This document shows, one piece after another, positions 1 through 7,814 of a stretch of 19,723 nucleotides of DNA; the first letter of the stretch is position 1; every line of letters begins with the position of its first letter. The translations under genes and the position numbers were made by a program. This DNA comes from Planctomycetota bacterium. Its GTDB lineage: Bacteria; Planctomycetota; Planctomycetia; Pirellulales; Thermoguttaceae. The notes beneath the pieces were generated by a model. It was not told the origin of the DNA. It did no database searches and saw nothing but the letters and a program-made list of their open reading frames with translations. The stretch is from the NCBI GenBank assembly GCA_021784975.1, contig JAJYGU010000331.1:1382-21104 (forward strand), in the 5' to 3' direction.

Positions 1-1524
<1,524 letters not shown>

Positions 1525-1565
1525 TATTGATCCGCTCACGAAGAGACTGGTCTCGAATAGAATCG

Positions 1566-1595
1566 AATATACCACCCCCTCTGGCGGATTGCCAG
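1566..1595 (-). promoter_or_regulatory. Candidate hsdM promoter overlapped by a palindrome
   Basis: On the minus strand a TATATT hexamer (1566-1571) lies 42 nt before the hsdM ATG. CTGGCA (1590-1595) lies 18 nt further upstream as a weak -35. The inverted repeat TCTGGC-GGATT-GCCAGA (1580-1596) covers the -35 and half the spacer, the expected place for a repressor site. A second short inverted repeat (GAGAC-TG-GTCTC, 1543-1554) lies between the -10 and the start codon. Hexamer matches are read by eye; regulation is inferred. Confidence 0.35.
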
Positions 1596-1670
1596 ACGAC
1601 AGATTTTCCGCAGGGTCAGATCAAAGCGGCGCTGTGTTCCGGGCAGTTCTTTGAAAACCTTGCCGGTCTT

Positions 1671-2675
1671 CTATTGGGCTGCCGATTGGCTGCCTTCCGG
1701 CGAGCCGCTGACGAGTTCCCCTTGCGGCAGCGGCCGGGCGGCGACCGCGTAGCCGCGGTGGTAGAGCGCTTTGCGGACCTCGCGGAAGGCGGCGAAGCCG
1801 TCGGGATAGACCCAGACAGTGATCGTGGTCCGCCCGGGCAAGATCTTGCTCAAGACCTTGTTGAAGTCGGAGTCTTCCATCAGCGCCAGGCGAACCGGTT
1901 CCCCGAGGTCATCGGCGGTGGGAACCAGCGACCATCGCTTCAAACGCACATAACTTCCGCCGCGGCCTCCGTTGTCGTCGCTGGCGGCCTCGTCGTGCCG
2001 CTCGAGGGTGTACTTCAGCCGGAAGCCGTCGACCGGGCCGACCGTCTCGCTGACTTCCGACTGATTGCTCCAGTCGCGCACCTGCTGCTGCGCGCTCTCC
2101 TGGAGTTGCTTCAACAGCGGCTCCAGCGGAATAAACACCACCCGCCCGTGTGCGATCAGCAGGTGGGCCTCCGGGCCGTCCACCGCGCGGCTCAGCGGTG
2201 TCGGATAGCTTTCCACCACCACCGGCTTGCCCGTCGCACCTTCGGCCTGCCGGCGCTGTTGGGCCAGTTGCCGCAATTGCTGTTTGGACTCGGAGAGGCT
2301 GCGGGCCAGATCGAAGTCGGCTTGTCGGCCGCCGTCGAGCTGTCGGCGCTGTCGTTGGATGGCCTGATCGACGCGGGCCACGGCCACCGCCAGGGCGTTG
2401 CGTTGCAGGGTTCGGGCAAGCGTTTCCCGTTGCAGGTCTTCGATCTCCGCCGCGGTTCGCAACACGTCACCGCGGAGGGCTTGCTCGGTGGCCAGGTCCT
2501 TTTTGAGCGCTTCCGCGGCCGGATTGGCTGGGATCGCGACCTGCACCGGGGTCTTCTTGATCCGCACGCCCTCCATGACCACCATGATGATCATGATGCT
2601 CACCACGCTGGCCACAATGTCCAGAAACGAATCGCTGTTGACGGCTTCGGTGTGGCTGGTGGCTCGGCGAGGCAT
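1671..2675 (-). CDS. ExbD/TolR-like membrane protein with long coiled-coil periplasmic part
   Basis: A 334-residue protein with one N-terminal membrane segment (about residues 17-36) preceded by the sequence SDSFLDI. The Asp in FLDI aligns with the proton-relaying Asp of the ExbD/TolR/MotB transmembrane helix (N-x-x-x-F-[LI]-D). Known relatives couple proton flow through an ExbB/TolQ/MotA partner to work in the envelope. Residues about 50-150 are rich in Gln, Arg, Ala and Leu and look like a coiled coil; a compact C-terminal region ends in a Ser/Gln-rich tail. ExbD and TolR are about 140 residues, so this protein is much longer. Its start has a good ribosome binding site (GGAGG about 13 nt upstream). 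The SPOR-like gene ends 33 nt before it on the same strand, suggesting one operon. No ExbB/TolQ partner is encoded in the window. Family membership is inferred from the membrane motif only. Confidence 0.7.
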   Translation of the reverse strand: MPRRATSHTEAVNSDSFLDIVASVVSIMIIMVVMEGVRIKKTPVQVAIPANPAAEALKKDLATEQALRGDVLRTAAEIEDLQRETLARTLQRNALAVAVARVDQAIQRQRRQLDGGRQADFDLARSLSESKQQLRQLAQQRRQAEGATGKPVVVESYPTPLSRAVDGPEAHLLIAHGRVVFIPLEPLLKQLQESAQQQVRDWSNQSEVSETVGPVDGFRLKYTLERHDEAASDDNGGRGGSYVRLKRWSLVPTADDLGEPVRLALMEDSDFNKVLSKILPGRTTITVWVYPDGFAAFREVRKALYHRGYAVAARPLPQGELVSGSPEGSQSAAQ

Positions 2676-2708
2676 GACGTCCTGATCCCCTCCGTTGGGC
2701 GATTCGCA

Positions 2709-3860
2709 CTACTCGGCCCCGTTCCTCAGTGCCACGCTGATCGAGCGTTTGGGGACTAGGACCGGGACGGGCCGGATGTCGAAAGGAATGTTGAGGCACG
2801 TTTTCAAAGGCGTGACGGGCGTGGTCTGGCCTGGCAGGATCGTCGGTTCGGCCGCGAAGACTTTCATGATCTTGTAAATGTTGGGATTGATCTCGGGTGG
2901 CCCGTTGGGCTGCGGGGTGGCTACCGAGTCGAAGCTTCCCACGGTAACGATGCTGGCCGAGTGGTCGTGGAATTGGTAAGCCTCCCAGCCCTTGGCGCGG
3001 AGCGCTTTGGCGAGCGTGTCGGCCTTTTGGGCGGCTTCAACCAACTTGCTGCGGAACTCCTTGTGGCCCTCCTGGATCTCGCGGATCTCGTCCTGCTTGA
3101 TGACCACGTGCCCCTTGAACGTGGCTACCAAGACGGTGTATTTGCCGGGGCAATCCAAGAGATCAAACGGGACCCCCTCGTTCAACTCGACGATGCTTTG
3201 GTCAATGGTGTTATGGTTGGCGAAGAACTCGGGTGGCAGCAGCGGGTTCCGCGTTATAAAGGCATGGCCCATCGGCCCCTCGGGCCGCTTTTTTCCGGTC
3301 ATGGCTTCATAGACCTGCCGCTGGATCATGCGAAACCCGGTCAACACTTGATTCGTCGGGCGGCCGTCCTTGATTTGGAGACACTCGGGCTCCGCCAACT
3401 TGATTTCCCGCAAGGTGTTTTGGGCTTCGGGTTCATCCACCCGGCCAAAGTCGCCCACCAGTACGGCAAACTCGTCCAATTCGACGTGGCTTTTATCCTG
3501 CTTCATGTATCTGAACTTCCGGGCGTTGCCGAATTGGTCGATGCCCCGTCCGTGGGCCTCGCCCAAATCAAAATGTCCGTGGTACATGTAAGCCGCGATC
3601 CCATAACGCTTCCGCAGTTCGTGGACCAGCTCCTGGGCCTGTTTCTCCGCCCCCGCCCCAGAGAAACTGCTGGCCAGGATCAGCCACGGCCCGTTGTGTT
3701 CGGTCAAGAGATATGCCTGGTTAGGGTCAGCGTCCACGGGCTTGAGCCCCATCAGCAGGCTCCAGGGTGGTGCTGCCTGGCACGACGCCCAGAGACCGAG
3801 CCCCATCGTCAGGCACACCGCGCCACGGAACATCCATTTTCCGCACATGAACTGACCCAT
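2709..3860 (-). CDS. Secreted protein with two SPOR-like repeats
   Basis: A 383-residue protein of unrecognised family. The N-terminus has a hydrophobic signal segment ending near ASCQA (residues 25-29), so export is likely. Two stretches follow the SPOR pattern, in which a strand ending in a small-residue or Phe turn is followed by an Ala-rich helix, a short strand and a V-G-x-F turn. The first starts at GPWLILASSFSG (57-68), continues through the helix AEKQAQELVHELRKRYG and ends at FAVLVGDFGR (131-140), with a long loop inserted. The second starts at YTVLVATFKG (241-250), continues through AAQKADTLAKALRAKGWEAY and ends at IVTVGSFD (304-311). SPOR domains classically bind denuded peptidoglycan; that role here is inferred. 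The ATG at 3860 is used, with an in-frame alternative at 3848 that shortens the signal. The gene lies 33 nt upstream of the ExbD-like gene, and a hairpin sits in its leader. Confidence 0.6.
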   Translation of the reverse strand: MGQFMCGKWMFRGAVCLTMGLGLWASCQAAPPWSLLMGLKPVDADPNQAYLLTEHNGPWLILASSFSGAGAEKQAQELVHELRKRYGIAAYMYHGHFDLGEAHGRGIDQFGNARKFRYMKQDKSHVELDEFAVLVGDFGRVDEPEAQNTLREIKLAEPECLQIKDGRPTNQVLTGFRMIQRQVYEAMTGKKRPEGPMGHAFITRNPLLPPEFFANHNTIDQSIVELNEGVPFDLLDCPGKYTVLVATFKGHVVIKQDEIREIQEGHKEFRSKLVEAAQKADTLAKALRAKGWEAYQFHDHSASIVTVGSFDSVATPQPNGPPEINPNIYKIMKVFAAEPTILPGQTTPVTPLKTCLNIPFDIRPVPVLVPKRSISVALRNGAE

Positions 3861-3874
3861 CTAGACGAGGATGC

Positions 3875-3918
3875 CTCCGCCAATCGCGCGCCGCCGATTG
3901 GCAAGAAAACCGGCGGAG
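3875..3918 (-). promoter_or_regulatory. Hairpin-forming leader between clpS and the SPOR-like gene
   Basis: A perfect 8-bp inverted repeat (GCCAATCG at 3879-3886, CGATTGGC at 3895-3902, 8-nt loop) lies within a wider 7-bp pair (CTCCGCC at 3875-3881, GGCGGAG at 3912-3918). The two stems share bases and could compete. The structure is 15-58 nt upstream of the SPOR-like gene start and about 90 nt past the clpS stop on the minus strand. No T-run follows, so a classical terminator is unlikely. A leader structure is the better guess. Confidence 0.35.
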
Positions 3919-4007
3919 TGTAGCAAAACAGGCCTCGCGGTTCCAGTGCGGAATGCGGTTAAGACTGGAATAAATGCAATGAATAGGAAAAATAGGGGGC
4001 TCTGAGG

Positions 4008-4364
4008 TCAACTCTCGGTCGCCTCAATAGTTGCCCACATCGAGCCCCTGCACTGCTCGATCAGGGCGTCTTTGCCGTAGGCGTGAATCTGATCGCGCTT
4101 CAATTCCGCGTGCTCTCGAGTGGTGGTCAAGACCACCGCCCGGCCTTGGGTATCAACCTCCTTGGCCAGTTGAAACCCTTTTTCCACCGGGTAGCCAAAT
4201 AACTCCATTAACATGGCAATTACATAATCGTAGGAATGATCGTTATCATTCCAAAGGATTACGTGGTAGCGTGGCTGCCGCTTGGGGCTCTTTTCGGTTC
4301 GCTTTTGTGGCTCGACGGCGGTCGCCGGCTCGGATTCGAGGGTGGCGACGGCTCGATCAGACAT
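4008..4364 (-). CDS. clpS: ATP-dependent Clp protease adaptor ClpS
   Basis: ClpS binds the N-terminal domain of the ClpA/ClpC unfoldase and delivers N-degron substrates to ClpP. The 118-residue product has a short variable N-terminal tail followed by the ClpS core. Key features are YHVILWNDNDHSYDYVIAML (the substrate-pocket N-D-N-D-H region, about residues 33-52), then a helix containing FGYPVEKGFQLAKEVD and a strand GRAVVLTTTREHAEL. The start at 4364 is supported by AAGGAG seven nt upstream. The reading frame continues far upstream, antisense to the peptidase gene, but that extension has no family resemblance. No clpA, clpC or clpP is nearby. The 6-bp inverted repeat at 4378-4399 lies just upstream of the ribosome binding site, and a TATAAT hexamer lies about 60 nt upstream of the start. 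The identification is firm. Confidence 0.93.
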   Translation of the reverse strand: MSDRAVATLESEPATAVEPQKRTEKSPKRQPRYHVILWNDNDHSYDYVIAMLMELFGYPVEKGFQLAKEVDTQGRAVVLTTTREHAELKRDQIHAYGKDALIEQCRGSMWATIEATES

Positions 4365-4422
4365 TGCCTGCTCCTTGGGCCCCCCTATCTCACGGGGCCG
4401 ATAGTAGAATTGTGCCGAAAGC

Positions 4423-4430
4423 ATTATATT
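4423..4430. promoter_or_regulatory. Overlapping divergent -10 hexamers between clpS and the M20 peptidase gene
   Basis: The 8-nt word ATTATATT reads TATAAT on the minus strand (4423-4428), about 60 nt upstream of clpS. It also reads TATATT on the plus strand (4425-4430), about 148 nt upstream of the peptidase ATG. No convincing -35 hexamer is seen at 16-18 nt spacing on either strand, so only the minus-strand site is offered with any weight. Confidence 0.3.
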
Positions 4431-4577
4431 GGGCAGACTCGTGTTTTCCACCCGGTGCCGATGCCTGGAAGGGGACCGTCCCATATTCTCTTGCGGACCA
4501 GCACGCTCTGCCTGGGGCCCGCTGCAAGAATCGGGACCGCCCCCCAGCGCCGGCACTCTACCCCCGAGCCCAAGCCT

Positions 4578-6011
4578 ATGCCAGCCATCGACCAGTATTT
4601 GCAGTCGCACGCCAGCCGTTTTGAGGATGAGCTTTGGGAGTTCTTGCGAATCCCCAGCGTCAGTGCCGATCCGGCTCATCGGGAGGACATGCACCGTGCC
4701 GCCGAGTGGATGGCCGATCAGTTGCGGCGGATGGGATTCACCGCCGAGACAATTCCGACCGCCGGGCATCCGCTGGTATACGGGGAATCGCCCAAACTGC
4801 CGGGCGCACGCACATTCCTGGTCTACGGCCATTACGATGTTCAGCCGCCCGAACCGTTGGAAAAGTGGACCACGCCGCCCTTCGAACCCAGCCGCCGCGA
4901 GGGCCATGTCTATGCCCGCGGGGCCGTCGACGACAAGGGCCAGGTGTTCACCCATTTGAAGAGCGTTGAGGCCTGGATCACCGTCGAAGGCCGCCTGCCG
5001 GTCAACCTGAAGTTCCTGATCGAAGGCGAAGAAGAGGTCGGCAGCCGGAGTCTGGAGCAGTTCCTCAGCGAGCAGGCCGAGCGGTTGGCCTGCGACTGTG
5101 TCATCATCAGCGACGGCAGCCAGTTCGCCCCCGGCGTTCCCGCCATCAACTATGGCCTGCGCGGCATCGCCTATTATGAGCTCCGCGTGACCGGGCCGAA
5201 TCGCGACCTCCACTCCGGCTCGTATGGCGGGGCGGTGACCAATCCGGCCAACGCCCTGGCTAAGATCCTCGCCGGGCTCATCGACGAACAAGGGCGGATT
5301 ACGATCCCCGGCTTCTATGACGAGGTTGTGCCCTTGACCGTTCGTGAGCGGCAAGAGATGGCCGCTTTGCCCTTCGAGGAAGCCAAGTTTTTGGAAGAGT
5401 TGGGGGTGGCGGGCGCGGTGGGCGAGGCAGGCTTCACCTCCCTGGAACGCCGTTGGGCCCGTCCCACCTTCGATGTCTCCGGCCTCTGGGGCGGCTACCA
5501 GGGCGAAGGGGCCAAAACGGTCCTGCCCGCCTCGGCGGGAGCCAAGTTCAGTTTCCGACTGGTTCCCAACCAGGAGCCGGAAAAGGTCACCACCGGACTG
5601 AAATGGCGGCTGGCCGAGCTCTGCCCGGCGGGGGTGGAACTGGACCTGATTCGGCTGGCCGAGCTCTGCCCGGCGGGGGTGGAACTGGACCTGATTTGCC
5701 ACCATGGCGCCCCCGGCGTGTTGGTGCCGTTGGACAGCCCCTACGTCGAAGCCGCGGCCCGCGCCATCGCCTACGCCTTCGGCCGGCGGCCCGTGTTCAC
5801 CCGCGAGGGCGGCTCGATCCCGATCGTGACCACCTTTCGCCAGCGGCTCGGTGTCGATTCGTTGCTGTTGGGCTGGGGCCAGGAGGACGACAATGCCCAC
5901 AGCCCGGACGAAAAATTCTCGCTGGCCGATTTTCAGCGCGGTATCAAGGCCAGCGCCCGGCTGTGGGAGGAGCTCAGCACGCTGTCTTTGGAGAGCGGCA
6001 AGCCAGGTTGA
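4578..6011 (+). CDS. M20 family metallopeptidase (dipeptidase-like)
   Basis: A 477-residue di-zinc peptidase of the M20 CNDP/dipeptidase group, probably cytoplasmic (no signal peptide), cleaving small peptides. Metal and catalytic positions are visible: H85 and D87 in GHYDVQP, D118/D119 in RGAVDDKGQ, the Glu cluster of LIEGEEEVGS (149-156), D179 in IISDGSQF, the dimerisation-domain H212 in LHSGSYGG, and the final His of NAHSPDEKF near the C-terminus. The ATG at 4578 starts the recognisable fold (MPAIDQYLQSHASRFEDELW); the frame is open further upstream but that part is not conserved-looking. No Shine-Dalgarno sequence is evident. An exact 45-nt tandem duplication (5607-5696) adds 15 residues, repeating RLAELCPAGVELDLI. 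Without it the length would be about 462, typical of relatives. The precise substrate cannot be read from sequence. Confidence 0.9.
   Translation: MPAIDQYLQSHASRFEDELWEFLRIPSVSADPAHREDMHRAAEWMADQLRRMGFTAETIPTAGHPLVYGESPKLPGARTFLVYGHYDVQPPEPLEKWTTPPFEPSRREGHVYARGAVDDKGQVFTHLKSVEAWITVEGRLPVNLKFLIEGEEEVGSRSLEQFLSEQAERLACDCVIISDGSQFAPGVPAINYGLRGIAYYELRVTGPNRDLHSGSYGGAVTNPANALAKILAGLIDEQGRITIPGFYDEVVPLTVRERQEMAALPFEEAKFLEELGVAGAVGEAGFTSLERRWARPTFDVSGLWGGYQGEGAKTVLPASAGAKFSFRLVPNQEPEKVTTGLKWRLAELCPAGVELDLIRLAELCPAGVELDLICHHGAPGVLVPLDSPYVEAAARAIAYAFGRRPVFTREGGSIPIVTTFRQRLGVDSLLLGWGQEDDNAHSPDEKFSLADFQRGIKASARLWEELSTLSLESGKPG
5607..5696 (+). repeat. Exact 45-nt in-frame tandem duplication inside the M20 peptidase gene
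   Basis: Positions 5607-5651 and 5652-5696 are identical over all 45 nt, each encoding RLAELCPAGVELDLI. The identity at silent positions means it is recent, or an assembly artefact. Confidence 0.95.
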
Positions 6012-6346
6012 GAGTTTGAGAGTTGAGGGCGGAAACCCGAAAGCGGATAGCCGAAGAAGACGGAGCCACCGATGAACAAGGATGACCGAGGGCGGAGTTC
6101 GGAGAGCGGAGGGCGGAAAGAAAGGGTGTGTTCGGAGGGCAGAAGGCCGTAGAACGAAAACCCTCATCCCTCACCTTTCCGAACTCCGCCCTGGTTCATC
6201 CCTCCGGCTTCTGCCCTCATCCCTGAGCTCGAACCCCCAAATCCCAAATCCCAAATCCCAAATCCCAAATCCCAAATCCCAAATCCCAAATCCCAAATCC
6301 CAAATCCCAAATCCCAAATCCCAAATCCCAAATCCTTCCCCCCTTC
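6012..6346. other. Repeat-rich non-coding gap before serS
   Basis: This 335-bp stretch carries no credible gene. It contains purine-rich words (GGGCGGA, GCGGAAAG, CCGAAAGCGG) followed by their pyrimidine-rich complements (repeats of CTCATCCCT, CTTCTGCCC). A perfect 13-nt inverted repeat pairs GGGCGGAGTTCGG (6090-6102) with CCGAACTCCGCCC (6179-6191), 76 nt apart. A second pair of 11 nt matches GAGGGCAGAAG (6135-6145) with CTTCTGCCCTC (6208-6218). The stretch ends in the heptamer array listed separately. No clear promoter or ribosome binding site for serS is visible. Confidence 0.8.
6236..6333 (+). repeat. 14 perfect tandem copies of the heptamer CCCAAAT
   Basis: Exactly 98 nt of uninterrupted CCCAAAT units, ending 13 nt before the serS start codon. 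There are no spacers, so it is a simple-sequence array and not CRISPR. A heptamer unit is not a multiple of three, so length changes would not keep a frame; the array therefore fits untranslated DNA. Confidence 0.97.
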
Positions 6347-7627
6347 ATGCTCGACCGCAAATTCATTGTTGATCACTGCGAATTGGTGAAGCAGAACTGC
6401 GCCAACCGCGGTGTGCCGGTGGACGTCGACCGCTTTGTCGAACTCGAACAGCGCCGCAAGGCGCGGCAAGTCGAGGTCGAGCAGCTCAATCGCCAGGCGA
6501 ACGAGATCTCGAAGTCGATCGGCAAGGCCAAAGATCCGGCCGAACGCGAGGCCCGCAAGGAACAGGGACGCCAGCTTCGTGGGCGGACCCAGGCTTTGCA
6601 AGCGGAACTGGAACAACTGGCTGGCGAGCTCGACACCTTGCAGCGGCGGATCCCCAACCTCTCGCATCCCGATGCCCCGGTCGGCGCCGACGACCAAGCG
6701 AACCTCGAACTGTTTCGCGGCAAGACGCCGCCAGCGACCTTCGCTTTCCCACCGCTCGACCACGTGCAACTGGCCGAAAAGCTCGATCTGGTCGATTTCG
6801 AGTCGGGTGCCGGCGTGGCCGGCCACGGATTCTACTTCCTCAAGAATGAGGCGGTGCTTTTGGAGCTGGCCTTGCAGCGCTATGCGGTCGAATTGCTGGC
6901 CCGCGAAGGTTTCACCCCCGTCACCACCCCCGATCTGGCCCGCAACGAGGTATTGGCCGGCACCGGCTACATCCCCCGTGGTCCGGAAACCCAGATTTAC
7001 AGCATCGAGAACAGCGATCTGAGCCTGGTGGCCACCGCCGAAATCACCCTCGGCGGCATGTTGGCCGGCCAGACGCTCGACGCCGAACGGCTGCCGTTGA
7101 AGTTCTGCGGCATCAGCCATTGCTTCCGCACCGAGGCGGGCGCCCACGGCCGGGCAACCCGCGGCCTGTATCGCGTCCACCAGTTCACCAAGGTGGAGAT
7201 GTTCGCCTTCACCCGGCCCGAGCAGAGCGAAGCCATGCTCGATCACCTCCGCGACATGGAATGCCGGCTGTTCGACGGGCTGGGCCTCCCGTATCGCGTG
7301 GTGGACACCGCCACCGGCGATCTGGGCGGACCGGCCTATCGCAAGTTCGATCTCGAGGCCTGGATGCCGGGCCGCGGCGAATTCGGCGAGGTCACCAGCA
7401 CCAGCAACTGCACCGACTACCAGGCCCGGCGGCTGAACATCCGCTTCCGCGTGAAGGGTGAAAAAGGGACGCGTTTCCTGCACACCCTCAATGGGACCGC
7501 CATCGCCATCAGCCGCGCCCTGATCGCTATTCTGGAGAACTACCAGCAGGCCGACGGCTCGGTCCTCATTCCGGAAGTCTTGCGATCTTGGGTAGGCAAA
7601 GAGCGGATTGAAGGAGTATCAACATGA
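6347..7627 (+). CDS. serS: Seryl-tRNA synthetase
   Basis: A class II aminoacyl-tRNA synthetase that charges tRNA-Ser (and tRNA-Sec) with serine, cytoplasmic and essential. The 426 residues match the usual bacterial length of about 420-430. Residues 1 to about 105 form the Arg/Glu/Gln-rich antiparallel coiled-coil arm that reads the tRNA. The catalytic core contains the TAE serine-binding motif, motif 2 starting FRTEAGAHGRATRGLYR (from residue 260) and motif 3 as NGTAIAISRALIAILEN (382-398). The ATG at 6347 gives the standard N-terminus MLDRKFI. No Shine-Dalgarno sequence exists: the heptamer array stops 13 nt upstream and the remaining bases are C- and T-rich. The stop codon overlaps the start of a small membrane protein gene (ATGA), indicating translational coupling. 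Identification is certain. Confidence 0.98.
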   Translation: MLDRKFIVDHCELVKQNCANRGVPVDVDRFVELEQRRKARQVEVEQLNRQANEISKSIGKAKDPAEREARKEQGRQLRGRTQALQAELEQLAGELDTLQRRIPNLSHPDAPVGADDQANLELFRGKTPPATFAFPPLDHVQLAEKLDLVDFESGAGVAGHGFYFLKNEAVLLELALQRYAVELLAREGFTPVTTPDLARNEVLAGTGYIPRGPETQIYSIENSDLSLVATAEITLGGMLAGQTLDAERLPLKFCGISHCFRTEAGAHGRATRGLYRVHQFTKVEMFAFTRPEQSEAMLDHLRDMECRLFDGLGLPYRVVDTATGDLGGPAYRKFDLEAWMPGRGEFGEVTSTSNCTDYQARRLNIRFRVKGEKGTRFLHTLNGTAIAISRALIAILENYQQADGSVLIPEVLRSWVGKERIEGVST

Positions 7628-7794
7628 TCCCTGACGACGTGCGTTTCCTCATCAGTTTCCTGTTCACCGGCAGCCTGCTAGTGGGCTACGTGGTCTTCCT
7701 GGTGTCCGCCTGGCGGGGCATGAAGGCCTGCGAGTCGATGGCTGAAAGCCTCCGCAAGATCGCCGAAAAACCCGAACCGCTGCCGCATGCGTAG
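7624..7794 (+). CDS. Small single-pass membrane protein coupled to serS
   Basis: A 56-residue reading frame starting at the ATG that overlaps the serS stop (ATGA at 7624-7627). The product has a short N-terminal charged piece (MIPDDVR), one long hydrophobic segment (about residues 8-29, including FLISFLFTGSLLVGYVVFLV) and a charged amphipathic tail (SMAESLRKIAEKPEPLPHA). I do not recognise the family and assign no function. Support for a real gene comes from the overlap with serS, the coherent membrane-anchor-plus-tail design, and the fact that it fills the space up to the next gene, which starts 20 nt after its stop. Being the only translated frame of sense here, it is unlikely to be chance. 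Confidence 0.65.
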   Translation: MIPDDVRFLISFLFTGSLLVGYVVFLVSAWRGMKACESMAESLRKIAEKPEPLPHA

Positions 7795-7814
7795 CTGAAC
7801 CCGGCAGGTGTCGC

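Noticed and set aside
4365..6167. A very long minus-strand open frame running antisense to the M20 peptidase and continuing into clpS
   Set aside because: Only its last 118 residues look like a protein family (ClpS), and those have their own start and ribosome binding site. The rest mirrors the peptidase codons, even repeating its 45-nt duplication, as expected of antisense frames in GC-rich DNA.
6236..6333. CRISPR array
   Set aside because: Units of 7 nt abut with no spacers and no cas genes are in the window.
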